NCBI GenBank assembly: GCA_964486935.1
Contig: CAZAPG010000012.1
Location: forward strand, 80,641-144,640
Direction: 5' to 3'
Origin: CAZAPG01 sp964486935
GTDB taxonomy: Bacteria; Chloroflexota; Anaerolineae; 4572-78; J111
DNA: 64,000 nucleotides
A program made the position numbers and the translations under genes. The notes beneath the pieces were generated by a model. That model worked only from the letters and a program-made list of their open reading frames with translations. It was not told the origin of the DNA and did not search any database. How positions within the stretch are numbered: position 1 is the stretch's first letter; each line of letters begins with the position of its first letter. This document shows, in pieces, positions 56,546-64,000 of this stretch.

Positions 56546-58474
56546 ATGGAAAATGAAGACACGTTTTCTCCCAAAATATTTGCGCTGGAAGTGGCAATAT
56601 ACGGCCTGTTTGCCGTAATTTACATTTATCTGGTTTCGGTAATTCCCAAAAACTGGGCCGGCAGGCTGTTTAGCCATATGCAATTTTTTCAGCCGGTCGA
56701 TTGGCCGGTGGTGATAGTTTTGGCGCTGCTGGCGCTGGCCGTGGTGCTGTTTGCCACCGAGTCGCTCTCGGTTGATATTATTACCCTTATTTTGCTGGTG
56801 GGGCTGGTGGCCGGCGGTATCCTGACCCCCGCCGAGGCTTTTGCCGGCTTTAGCAACGATATCATCATCATTTTGGCCTCGATATTTGTTATCAGCGCCG
56901 CCCTGCAACAAACCGGCGTGCTAGATGCCATTGGCGTTTACCTGTTTAAAGCAGCCGGCCACAGCAGCAGCCGCTTGAAGCTGCTGCTCATGGGCAGTGT
57001 GGGCGGCCTGTCGATGTTTATTAACAATACCACCGCCACCGCTGTTTTTATTCCGCCTACCCTGGGCGTAGCCCGGCGCGCCGGTCTCAGCGCCTCTAAA
57101 CTGTTGATGCCGCTGGCTTACGCCTCGATACTGGGCGGCACGTGTACGCTGATTGGCACCTCGACCAATGTGGCGGTTAGCGGATATATGGCTCAACTGG
57201 GGCTGGCGCCGCTGGGCCTGTTTGAACTGATGCCGGTGGGCCTGATAATTTTGGGCGTGGGCACGCTCTACCTGCTGGGGGTTAGCGACCGCCTGCTGCC
57301 CGGCTACGCCAACGAAAATTTAACCGACAATTACAATATGCGCGAGTATTTGAGCGAGGTAGTGGTCAGGCCAGAGTCTGATTTGATTGGTCAAAGAATA
57401 TTTGAGTCCGATTTATCCCGGCTGGATTTTGAGATTCTGGCGGTATGGCGCGGCGAGCGACAGTTTCGGCCCAATATTCGCAGCAAAATTGAGGCCGGCG
57501 ACATGCTGCTGGTTCGGGGTAAAGTTACAGACCTGATGCAGGTCAAAGAAACTGCCGGCATTGAAATCAAACCCGATTTTAAATGGGCAGACTCCGAGTG
57601 GCGGGAGAATGACGACAGCGACCCCTTCAAATTGGCCGAATTGTTAATTATTCCCCAATCCGATTTGATTGGGCGCACCCTCAAGTCATCTCATTTTTTG
57701 CAAACGTATGGAGCCGCCGTTTTGGCTATTTACCGGCACGGCCACTCGCTGCGCGACCGGCTGGGGCGCATCCGGCTTAGATTGGGCGATTTGCTGCTGG
57801 TGCAGGGGTCAACAGAACGGCTGGAACTACTGCGTCGCAACCCAAATTTTTGGGTACTGGAAGAGTTAAATCCGCTGATGTTCAAAAAGCGCAAGGGGCT
57901 TTTGGCAGTAGCTTTTCTAATTGCGGCCGTTGTGGCCGGCGGGGCAGGCTGGCTGCCAATGTCAATTGCTTTTTTGGGCGCGGCGGTGCTGGTAGTTTTG
58001 TTTGGCTGCATCACCATCGAAGAGATTTACGAGTTGATGGATTGGCGGCTTCTTATTTTAATTGGCGGCATGACCACTTTTGGCGTGGCGATGGAAAAAA
58101 CCGGCGCGGCGCAACTTTTGGCAAACGGGGTAGTTTATCTACTGGAGCCGCTGGGGGTGATGGCCGTGCTGGCCGGTTTTTTTATCATGACCATTCTGCT
58201 CACCCAACCGATGTCTAACGCTGCTGCGGCGCTGGTGGTGCTGCCGGTGGCGCTGCACGCGGCCCAAAATTTAGGCGTCAACGAGCGCACTTTTGCCATT
58301 GCCATTATGCTGGCTGCCTCTATCTCGCTGATAACTCCGTTTGAGCCTTCGTGCCTGCTGGTGTACGGGCCGGGCAAATATAAATTTATAGATTTTGTAA
58401 AAATTGGTAGCGGGCTGACTCTTCTGCTGATGCTGGTCACATTGCTGGCGATGCCAATGTTATGGCCGTTTTAG
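56546..58474 (+). CDS. SLC13/ArsB-type transporter with two TrkA-C domains
   Basis: About 642 residues from ATG 56546; AAGGTG is about eight bases upstream, and GTG 56537 is an alternative. Hydrophobic segments come in two bundles (about residues 10-255 and 445-642), with SNDIIIILASIFVISAAL and the paired signature ATAVFIPPTLGVAR / TSTNVAVSGYM and QPMSNAAAALVVLPVAL typical of the CitMHS/SLC13 family. Between them are two cytoplasmic TrkA-C domains (about 270-345 and 355-440). The substrate might be a dicarboxylate, sulfate or anion; the TrkA-C modules suggest ligand control. It is probably in the same operon as the genes upstream. Confidence 0.85.
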   Translation: MENEDTFSPKIFALEVAIYGLFAVIYIYLVSVIPKNWAGRLFSHMQFFQPVDWPVVIVLALLALAVVLFATESLSVDIITLILLVGLVAGGILTPAEAFAGFSNDIIIILASIFVISAALQQTGVLDAIGVYLFKAAGHSSSRLKLLLMGSVGGLSMFINNTTATAVFIPPTLGVARRAGLSASKLLMPLAYASILGGTCTLIGTSTNVAVSGYMAQLGLAPLGLFELMPVGLIILGVGTLYLLGVSDRLLPGYANENLTDNYNMREYLSEVVVRPESDLIGQRIFESDLSRLDFEILAVWRGERQFRPNIRSKIEAGDMLLVRGKVTDLMQVKETAGIEIKPDFKWADSEWRENDDSDPFKLAELLIIPQSDLIGRTLKSSHFLQTYGAAVLAIYRHGHSLRDRLGRIRLRLGDLLLVQGSTERLELLRRNPNFWVLEELNPLMFKKRKGLLAVAFLIAAVVAGGAGWLPMSIAFLGAAVLVVLFGCITIEEIYELMDWRLLILIGGMTTFGVAMEKTGAAQLLANGVVYLLEPLGVMAVLAGFFIMTILLTQPMSNAAAALVVLPVALHAAQNLGVNERTFAIAIMLAASISLITPFEPSCLLVYGPGKYKFIDFVKIGSGLTLLLMLVTLLAMPMLWPF

Positions 58475-58563
58475 CCGTGGGCCTGAAGACCGTATCCAAG
58501 CTATGGCGCCGGTGTTATTATTAACGTAAGAGGTTGCTAATGATAGAATAAGGAGGCATAAAA

Positions 58564-58674
58564 ATGATAACGGTTTCAATCACTATTCTATCGCTTCTGT
58601 TAATTCTGCTGGCAGTATCAATAACCACCCGAAACTTGATTACCAAAAAGAATAACCGGGGCAACAGCCTCTGA
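58564..58674 (+). CDS. 36-residue single-span membrane peptide
   Basis: ATG 58564 is preceded by AAGGAGG nine bases upstream, an unusually good ribosome-binding site. The product begins MITVSITILSLLLILLA, a single hydrophobic span, and ends with a short basic tail (NLITKKNNRGNSL). It ends nine bases before a terminator. Such short peptides often regulate a membrane complex or act as part of a toxin-antitoxin system, but nothing here decides it. No antisense RNA promoter was evident. Confidence 0.6.
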   Translation: MITVSITILSLLLILLAVSITTRNLITKKNNRGNSL

Positions 58675-58682
58675 TAGCCCAG

Positions 58683-58715
58683 CACCTCGTCTTAACCAGG
58701 CGGGGTGTTTTTTTT
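58683..58715 (+). terminator. Intrinsic terminator
   Basis: CACCTCG (58683-58689) pairs with CGGGGTG (58701-58707) including a T-G pair, followed by a run of eight T. It ends the short-peptide transcription unit ahead of the SppA promoter. Confidence 0.8.
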
Positions 58716-58750
58716 AGGCATCTTCATCACTGCCAATACCCCTGGCTTCA

Positions 58751-58778
58751 TTGAGTCTGCCGCTATTCATGGTATAAT
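58751..58778 (+). promoter_or_regulatory. Sigma-70-type promoter of sppA
   Basis: TTGAGT at 58751-58756 and TATAAT at 58773-58778, spacer 16, 57 bases before the start codon. The -10 box is a perfect consensus. Confidence 0.7.
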
Positions 58779-58834
58779 TCTGACAGTTAATTGTGAAGTA
58801 TATCTCTAAATAGAGGCTAGAACAGGAGTCTGTA

Positions 58835-59806
58835 ATGAACAAAAAGAGGTGGTATTGGACAATTGCCCTATCGCTGGCGGGCCTGCTGATTTGTGGCGGC
58901 TTTGTGGCCCTGGGCTTATGGGCCGCCGACCAGCTTGACCGCAACAGCAGCCTGAATTTGGGCTTTGGCGATGGCGTGGCCATCATTCGGGTTGAGGGCG
59001 TAATTATCCCCGGCGAAGCGCCACCCCCCAGCCCCTTTGGCGGCGGCGCTGGCGCGGCCTACAGCCAAACCATTATCGACCAGCTAGAACAGGCCAAAGA
59101 GAATGACAAAGTAAAAGCCATTGTTTTGCATGTTGACAGCCCCGGCGGCAGCGTATTTGCTTCTGACGAGATAGCCCGCAAAATTAAAGAAGTGGACAAG
59201 CCTATTATCACGGCCATGGGCAGCCTGGCCGCATCGGGCGGCTACTACGTTTCGGCCCCCACCGATGAAATTTGGGCCAGCCCCCACACCCTCACCTGCT
59301 CCATTGGCGTTATCAGCCAGTTTCTCAATTTAGAAGGCTTCTCCGAGGAGTACGGCATTACCGCCGTCACCGTTAAAAGCGGCAAGTTCAAAGACACCGG
59401 CAACCCCTTCCGCGAGTTTACCGAAGAGGACCGGGCGCTGTGGCAAGATTTGATTGACGAAGCCTATGCCGATTTTGTTGGCGTGGTGGCCGAGGGCCGC
59501 CACATGAGCGAACCCGATGTGCGCGAGGTAGCCGATGGCCGTATTTGCAGCGGCCGGCAAGCCCAGGAAATGGGGCTGGTTGACGAGTTGGGCTACCTGC
59601 CCGATGTCATCCAACGCGCCGCCGAACTGGGCGGCCTTGAGCTTGAAGAAAATGAAGAACCGCGTATTATAGAGTACACGCAAGATACCGGTTTTTTGGA
59701 CCTGCTGGCAGCCAGCCTCTATCGCCCCAGCCCCATCGAGGAACTCAAGCAAATTTTGCACTTTAACGCCGGCTCGCCGCTGATGTATCTGTACACCGGA
59801 CCGTAA
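58835..59806 (+). CDS. sppA: Signal peptide peptidase SppA (short form)
   Basis: A 323-residue S49 peptidase that degrades signal peptides left in the membrane. One N-terminal membrane span (about 10-30), then the S49 core VLHVDSPGGSVFASDEI, the nucleophile Ser134 in SLAASGGYYVSAPTD and the base Lys186 in SGKFKDTGNPF (assigned from the B. subtilis pattern). This is the single-domain, Bacillus-type form. AGGAG precedes the ATG. Downstream is a nucleoside phosphorylase gene in the same direction. Confidence 0.9.
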   Translation: MNKKRWYWTIALSLAGLLICGGFVALGLWAADQLDRNSSLNLGFGDGVAIIRVEGVIIPGEAPPPSPFGGGAGAAYSQTIIDQLEQAKENDKVKAIVLHVDSPGGSVFASDEIARKIKEVDKPIITAMGSLAASGGYYVSAPTDEIWASPHTLTCSIGVISQFLNLEGFSEEYGITAVTVKSGKFKDTGNPFREFTEEDRALWQDLIDEAYADFVGVVAEGRHMSEPDVREVADGRICSGRQAQEMGLVDELGYLPDVIQRAAELGGLELEENEEPRIIEYTQDTGFLDLLAASLYRPSPIEELKQILHFNAGSPLMYLYTGP

Positions 59807-59886
59807 TCAATGCTGCCCGGCGGCGTTGAACTGGCTGTTCCAGCACCGGCATTTAAGCCATCAAACACCTGAAACAAGGAGACCCC

Positions 59887-61191
59887 ATGCGCGCCGTAGA
59901 CATTATTGCCAAAAAACGAGACCGCCAGGAACTGACCGGCGACGAACTGAAATTTTTTGTTGACGGCTACACCAACGGCGACATCCCCGATTACCAGGCC
60001 AGCGCCTGGTGCATGGCCGTGCTGCTCAACGGCATGACCGAGGCCGAGGCCACGGCCTACACCCTGCACATGGCCCACTCCGGCGACACCCTGGATTTGC
60101 ACCACATTGCCCCCTTTGTGGTTGATAAACACTCCACCGGCGGCGTGGGCGATAAAACCACGCTGGTGGTGGCCCCGCTGGTGGCCTGCCACGGCCTGCC
60201 GGTAGGCAAAATGAGCGGGCGCGGCCTGGGTTTTTCCGGCGGCACCATTGACAAACTGGAGAGCATTCGCGGCTTCAACGTGAGCCTCACCACCGCACAA
60301 TTTATGGACATGCTGGCCCAACACGGCATCGTTGTTTCCGGCCAGAGCGCCGATTTGGCCCCCGCCGATGGCAAATTTTACGCCCTGCGCGATGTAACCG
60401 CCACGGTTGAAAGTCTGCCCCTGATTGCCGGCAGCATTATGAGTAAAAAAATTGCCGCCGGCGCCGACGCCATTGTGCTGGATGTCAAAGTGGGCAAAGG
60501 CGCGTTTATGAAAACGGTGCAAGATGCCGAAGCGTTGGCCAACCTGATGGTCAAAATTGGGCAGGGCGTGGGCCGCAAGGTGGCCGCCGTGCTGTCTGAC
60601 ATGAACCAGCCGCTGGGCGCGGCCGTGGGCAACGCCCTGGAAGTGCGCGAAGCCATCGAGACGCTGCGCGGCGGCGGCCCGCCCGATTTTCGGGAACACT
60701 GCCTGACCATCGGCGGCAAAATGGTAGAGCTGGCCGGCAAAGCCGGCAATCTAAACGAGGCGATGCAATTGCTGGAGACATCGCTGAAAAATGGACAGGC
60801 CTGGCAAAAATTTGTCGAGTGGATTACAGCCCAGGGCGGCGATAAAAGCCAGCTGGAAAATCCCGACACGCTGCCGGCTGCCTCGCTGGTAGAAACCGTG
60901 GGCGCGCCGCGCAGCGGCTACATTGCCGGCCTCGACGCCGCCGAAATTGGCAAAACCGGCGTTGAGTTGGGCGGCGGCCGAGAGAAAAAGGGCGATGCCA
61001 TTGATTACGGCGTCGGCATAATTTGCCGGGCTAAAGTGGGCGCGCAACTAACCCAGGGCGAGCCGCTGTTTACCATTCACGCCAGCGCCCAAAATAAACT
61101 AGAGGCCGCCCGCCAACGGCTGCTGGCCGCCGTTACCTGGAGCGACACACCGGTAAACGTCCCCTCCCACACCCTAAAAATTATCGAGTAA
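59887..61191 (+). CDS. pdp: Pyrimidine-nucleoside phosphorylase
   Basis: A 434-residue enzyme of the NP-II (DeoA/Pdp) family that splits thymidine, deoxyuridine or uridine with phosphate. It has VDKHSTGGVGDKTTLVV (phosphate binding), GRGLGFSGGTIDKLESI and SIMSKKIAAGADAIVLDVKVGKGAFM. The C-terminal small alpha/beta domain has GYIAGLDAAEIGKTGVELGGGREKK. The length fits Pdp of Gram-positive type as well as DeoA; the choice between them is not certain. AAGGAGA precedes the ATG. Its stop and the next start are adjacent. Confidence 0.93.
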   Translation: MRAVDIIAKKRDRQELTGDELKFFVDGYTNGDIPDYQASAWCMAVLLNGMTEAEATAYTLHMAHSGDTLDLHHIAPFVVDKHSTGGVGDKTTLVVAPLVACHGLPVGKMSGRGLGFSGGTIDKLESIRGFNVSLTTAQFMDMLAQHGIVVSGQSADLAPADGKFYALRDVTATVESLPLIAGSIMSKKIAAGADAIVLDVKVGKGAFMKTVQDAEALANLMVKIGQGVGRKVAAVLSDMNQPLGAAVGNALEVREAIETLRGGGPPDFREHCLTIGGKMVELAGKAGNLNEAMQLLETSLKNGQAWQKFVEWITAQGGDKSQLENPDTLPAASLVETVGAPRSGYIAGLDAAEIGKTGVELGGGREKKGDAIDYGVGIICRAKVGAQLTQGEPLFTIHASAQNKLEAARQRLLAAVTWSDTPVNVPSHTLKIIE

Positions 61192-62247
61192 ATGGCCCCT
61201 TCACCTGATCCTACCAAAAAATCAGCCGGTTATTTTGACCCACATGGCCGCCGTTTTCGGCTGATTTTGGGCCACCCTTATCTGGTGGTAATGGGCTTAC
61301 TGGTAGCCTTAATTGCTTTGGGCACCCTTGGCTACATGGCCATCGAGGGCTGGGCCATGCTCGACAGCCTGTACATGACCATTATCACCATGACCACCAT
61401 CGGTTATGGCGAGACTCGTCCCCTCTCGCCACAGGGACGGGTTTTTACCATTGGGCTAATTGTCATTGGCGTTATCATTGCCTCGTATGCCATTACCACC
61501 ACCATCGAGTTATTAACCTCGCAAGAGCTGCTCAGGCAGTTACGCAACCGCAGGAGGCGCAGAGCCTTGGAAAAAATAAACAATCACTGTATTATTTGCG
61601 GCTTTGGCCGAATGGGTCGCTCGCTGGCTATGGAGTTGCGGGCGCGTCGCGCCACGATTATTGCCGTTGACCCCCAGGATGAAGCCGCAGAAATATGCCA
61701 GCAAATGGGAATCCCCTTTGTGCAAGGTAACGCTTCTAATGAAGATGTTTTGTACCAGGCCGGCATCGAGCGGGCCAGGTCGCTGGTAACGGCCACCCCT
61801 TCCGACGCGGAGAATGTATTTATTATTTTGACGGCTCGCAGTATCAACCCCAAACTAAAAATTATCTCCCGGTGCGACTCTGACACCTCGGTGCCAAAAC
61901 TGGAAAAGGCCGGCGCCGATAGCGTTATCTCGCCCTATACCATTACCGGCCGGCGTATTGCCCATATGATTACGCACCCCGGCGTTACCAACTTTTTAGA
62001 CGGCGTTTTAGAATTTGGCGACCAGCACATGCGGCTGGAAGAATTTGTCATCGGCCAAAACTCGCCTCTGGCCGGATTAACTCTAAAGGAAGCTAAATTA
62101 AAAGCCGTAGTGCTGGCCGTTGACCACCCGGAACAGCGCGTTTTTACCCACCCCCAGGCCGAAACCAAACTTCTGCCCGGCACGGCTATTATTGTGATGG
62201 GGCTTGACCACGAGTTGAACAAATTAGAGCAACTGGTTAAAGGCTAA
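61192..62247 (+). CDS. Two-TM potassium channel with RCK (TrkA-N/C) domains
   Basis: A 351-residue protein. Two membrane helices (about 28-48 and 85-105) flank the pore with the selectivity filter TIGYGE (69-74). The first RCK domain begins HCIICGFGRMGRSLAMEL with a Rossmann G-x-G-x-x-G. A TrkA-C domain closes the protein (about 262-350). This is the MthK/Kch arrangement, a ligand-gated K+ channel. It follows the phosphorylase with no gap, suggesting coupled translation. The ligand (Ca2+ or nucleotide) is not readable. Confidence 0.9.
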   Translation: MAPSPDPTKKSAGYFDPHGRRFRLILGHPYLVVMGLLVALIALGTLGYMAIEGWAMLDSLYMTIITMTTIGYGETRPLSPQGRVFTIGLIVIGVIIASYAITTTIELLTSQELLRQLRNRRRRRALEKINNHCIICGFGRMGRSLAMELRARRATIIAVDPQDEAAEICQQMGIPFVQGNASNEDVLYQAGIERARSLVTATPSDAENVFIILTARSINPKLKIISRCDSDTSVPKLEKAGADSVISPYTITGRRIAHMITHPGVTNFLDGVLEFGDQHMRLEEFVIGQNSPLAGLTLKEAKLKAVVLAVDHPEQRVFTHPQAETKLLPGTAIIVMGLDHELNKLEQLVKG

Positions 62248-62326
62248 AAATGAGAGTTTGATTAGAAAAGCAATCGCACTCTTGAAAAAATCCCCTCAAT
62301 TGACTACAATAACCACAGTTAAGAAA

Positions 62327-62369
62327 GATTGGTTGCGCTGTAACCTATCGCAACTAATCTCTTTTTTTT
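62327..62369 (+). terminator. Intrinsic terminator after the K+ channel gene
   Basis: GATTGGTTGCG (62327-62337) pairs with CGCAACTAATC (62349-62359) with one mismatch, followed by TCTTTTTTTT-type sequence. It separates this unit from moxR. Confidence 0.85.
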
Positions 62370-62412
62370 GATTTACCTACCCTAAGATTTGGAGGCCCCC
62401 GATACCCTTACT

Positions 62413-63405
62413 ATGGAAATGACAACCATCCGCGAGTTGAATGAAGCCGTTGAACGTGAAGCCCTGTTTCTGCAAGACCTGCTGGCCGAAGTCAACAAGG
62501 TCATCGTTGGGCAAGAAAAACTCATCGAGCGATTGCTGATTGGCCTGCTGGCCGATGGTCATATTTTGCTAGAGGGCGTGCCAGGGCTGGCCAAAACCTT
62601 GTCGGTTAGCACCCTGGCTCAGGCCATCCAGGCCACCTTTCAGCGCATTCAGTTTACGCCCGACCTGCTCCCCGCCGACCTGATTGGCACCGAAATTTAT
62701 AATCCGCGCACCAGCGAGTTTACGCCCCACCTTGGCCCAATTTTTGCCAATTTTATTCTGGCCGACGAGATAAACCGCGCCCCGGCCAAAGTGCAGAGCG
62801 CGCTGCTAGAGGCCATGCAAGAGCGGCAAGTCACCATTAGCGACCAAACCTACCGGCTGGAAAACCCTTTTTTGGTGCTGGCCACCCAAAACCCCATTGA
62901 GCAGGAAGGAACCTACCCCCTGCCCGAAGCCCAGGTAGACCGCTTTATGCTTAAAGTGGTGGTAGATTACCCCAACCGGGCCGAAGAACGGCTGATTATG
63001 GACCGCATGACCGGCGTTGAACTGCCCGCCGTCAGGCCCGTCATCACCCCCGACGACATCATTCGGGCGCGGCAGCGCGTGCGCCAAATTTACGTTGACG
63101 AAAAAATAAAAGATTACGTATTAGACATTATTTTTGCCACCCGCTATCCTACCCAAAACGGGCTGGCCGACCTGGAAACGTTGATAAGCTATGGCGCATC
63201 GCCGCGGGCAACGATCTTTTTGATTATGGCGGCTCGCGCCCACGCCTTTCTGAAAGGGCGGGGCTTTGTTACTCCCGAAGATATCAAGCAGATTGCCCCC
63301 GATGTTCTGCGTCACCGCGTTGTGGTTAGCTACGAAGCGGAAGCCGAAGAAATTAACAGCGCCGACCTTGTTCAGCGCATTCTGGACCAGGTTGAAGTGC
63401 CGTAA
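62413..63405 (+). CDS. MoxR-family AAA+ ATPase
   Basis: About 330 residues from ATG 62413. A GGAGG at 62391 is 17 bases away, further than ideal, so TTG 62389 remains possible. Walker A is GVPGLAKT, Walker B LADEINRAPAKVQSALLEAMQE, and the sensor region is LATQNPIEQEGTYPLPEAQ DRF-type. MoxR proteins act as chaperones that load metal or activate partner proteins. The adjacent DUF58 protein is the usual partner, followed in most genomes by VWA and transglutaminase-like genes. Function here follows from the family. Confidence 0.9.
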   Translation: MEMTTIRELNEAVEREALFLQDLLAEVNKVIVGQEKLIERLLIGLLADGHILLEGVPGLAKTLSVSTLAQAIQATFQRIQFTPDLLPADLIGTEIYNPRTSEFTPHLGPIFANFILADEINRAPAKVQSALLEAMQERQVTISDQTYRLENPFLVLATQNPIEQEGTYPLPEAQVDRFMLKVVVDYPNRAEERLIMDRMTGVELPAVRPVITPDDIIRARQRVRQIYVDEKIKDYVLDIIFATRYPTQNGLADLETLISYGASPRATIFLIMAARAHAFLKGRGFVTPEDIKQIAPDVLRHRVVVSYEAEAEEINSADLVQRILDQVEVP

Positions 63406-63442
63406 TGGACAAATCCAACTCCCACCCCCAGCGAGCGATCAC

Positions 63443-63470
63443 TGATTACTAATTACTGATAACCAATGCT
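63443..63470. repeat. Seven-base degenerate repeat array over the DUF58 start
   Basis: TGATTAC, TAATTAC, TGATAAC, CAATGCT. The ATG of the DUF58 gene (63466) is inside the fourth unit, and no Shine-Dalgarno is seen. Confidence 0.7.
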
Positions 63471-64000
63471 AACACCCGAACTCTTCAAAAAAATCCGCCG
63501 GATAGAGATACGCACCCGCCGGCTGGTCAACACCAGTTTTGCCGGTGATTACCACGCTGTTTTCAAAGGCCGGGGGATGGAGTTTGACGAAGTGCGCCCC
63601 TACCAGCGCGGCGACGAAGTGCGCACCATCGACTGGAATGTGACCGCCCGCACCGGCGAGGTTTACGTAAAACGCTACATTGAAGAGCGAGAATTAACCG
63701 TGATGCTGCTGGTAGATGCCAGCGCCTCCGGCGAGTTTGGCACGGTCAACCGCTTTAAGCGAGAAATTGCCGCAGAGTTGGCCGCGGTTCTGGCCTTTTC
63801 GGCCATCACCAACAACGATAAAGTTGGCCTGCTAATTTTTACCGACCAGATAGAACTTTACATCACTCCACGCAAGGGACGCCGCCATGTATTGCGTCTC
63901 ATCCGAGATTTGCTGGCCTTTAAGCCGTCGGGCCGCCGCACCAACCTGAAGCTGGGGTTAGAAACGCTCAACCATATGCTCAAACGGCGCAGTATCATCT
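63466..64000 (+). CDS. DUF58 protein, 3' end cut by window edge
   Basis: 178 codons from ATG 63466 to the edge. It has the DUF58 opening TPELFKKIRRIEIRTRR followed by GRGMEFDEVRPYQRGDEVRTIDW, and then a VWA-like fold with VDASASGEFG. It forms a MoxR-DUF58 pair with the gene upstream, a widespread cassette of unknown exact function, often linked to cell-envelope stress or activation of metalloenzymes. The start lies in a seven-base repeat array, so an alternative start downstream is possible. The C-terminus is beyond the window. Confidence 0.85.
   Translation, partial: MLTPELFKKIRRIEIRTRRLVNTSFAGDYHAVFKGRGMEFDEVRPYQRGDEVRTIDWNVTARTGEVYVKRYIEERELTVMLLVDASASGEFGTVNRFKREIAAELAAVLAFSAITNNDKVGLLIFTDQIELYITPRKGRRHVLRLIRDLLAFKPSGRRTNLKLGLETLNHMLKRRSII

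Noticed and set aside
59719..60699. Minus-strand open frame of 326 codons opposite the nucleoside phosphorylase
   Set aside because: It is a shadow of pdp. The composition (G, H, Q, A-rich) is unlike a real protein.
1..64000. tRNA, rRNA, insertion sequence, prophage or CRISPR-Cas features
   Set aside because: No sequence with the expected secondary structure, transposase, integrase, phage structural gene or regular direct-repeat array with spacers was seen.

Overview
The window looks like part of a Chloroflexota chromosome, probably near Anaerolineae. This is inferred from gene content: FAD-dependent ThyX, secreted proteins with proline/threonine-rich linkers and LysM or cohesin/dockerin modules, SPFH, GAF/PAS and MoxR families, GC-rich coding DNA and seven-base intergenic repeats. 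No rRNA or taxonomic marker was read, and I see no tRNA, rRNA, insertion sequence, prophage or CRISPR array. TGA is the normal stop for many genes here, so the code is standard.

Layout. 1-15298 is on the minus strand: a surface-polysaccharide and envelope block (nucleotide-sugar dehydrogenase, O-antigen ligase with TPRs, GT4 glycosyltransferase, alpha/beta hydrolase, ThyX, a LysM protein, three related giant membrane proteins, an HD protein). 15498-24528 is on the plus strand: an EF-G paralogue, a chelatase locus split at a run of nine A, a URO-D-family protein, Nudix, TsaD, a zinc-ribbon/HEAT protein, a cob(I)alamin adenosyltransferase and a DUF2231 protein. 24579-29002 is minus: an RmlD-like reductase, a dynamin-like GTPase and ProS. 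29217-34870 is mostly plus: an SPFH/GYF protein with two companions, RNase PH and a CDF transporter, with a STAS protein on the minus strand. 34974-38525 is a secreted protein with both cohesin and dockerin modules. 38857-50154 holds YigZ, a CoA-transferase, L25, MoeA, a DsbA-like protein whose first active-site cysteine codon is TGA, an amidohydrolase-CYTH fusion, a CE7 esterase, an Lrp regulator and a phenylalanine ammonia-lyase-like enzyme. 50253-54121 is a minus-strand two-component locus. 54705-64000 is plus: PP2C phosphatase, small membrane proteins, an SLC13/TrkA-C transporter, SppA, pyrimidine-nucleoside phosphorylase, a K+ channel, and MoxR with DUF58.

The most notable observations are (1) a candidate selenoprotein, a membrane-anchored DsbA with a UxxC motif (43392-44069) and two hairpins just after the TGA; (2) a chlD locus (17680-19733) that probably gives two products by -1 slippage at A9; (3) paired 14-bp palindromes at identical spacing upstream of both two-component transcription units; (4) a dispersed family of degenerate seven-base repeats that also lie inside coding sequence and over start codons; and (5) an amidohydrolase-CYTH fusion and a protein carrying both cohesin and dockerin.

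All family calls come from reading the translated sequences and from memory of the families. No database search or folding program was run.
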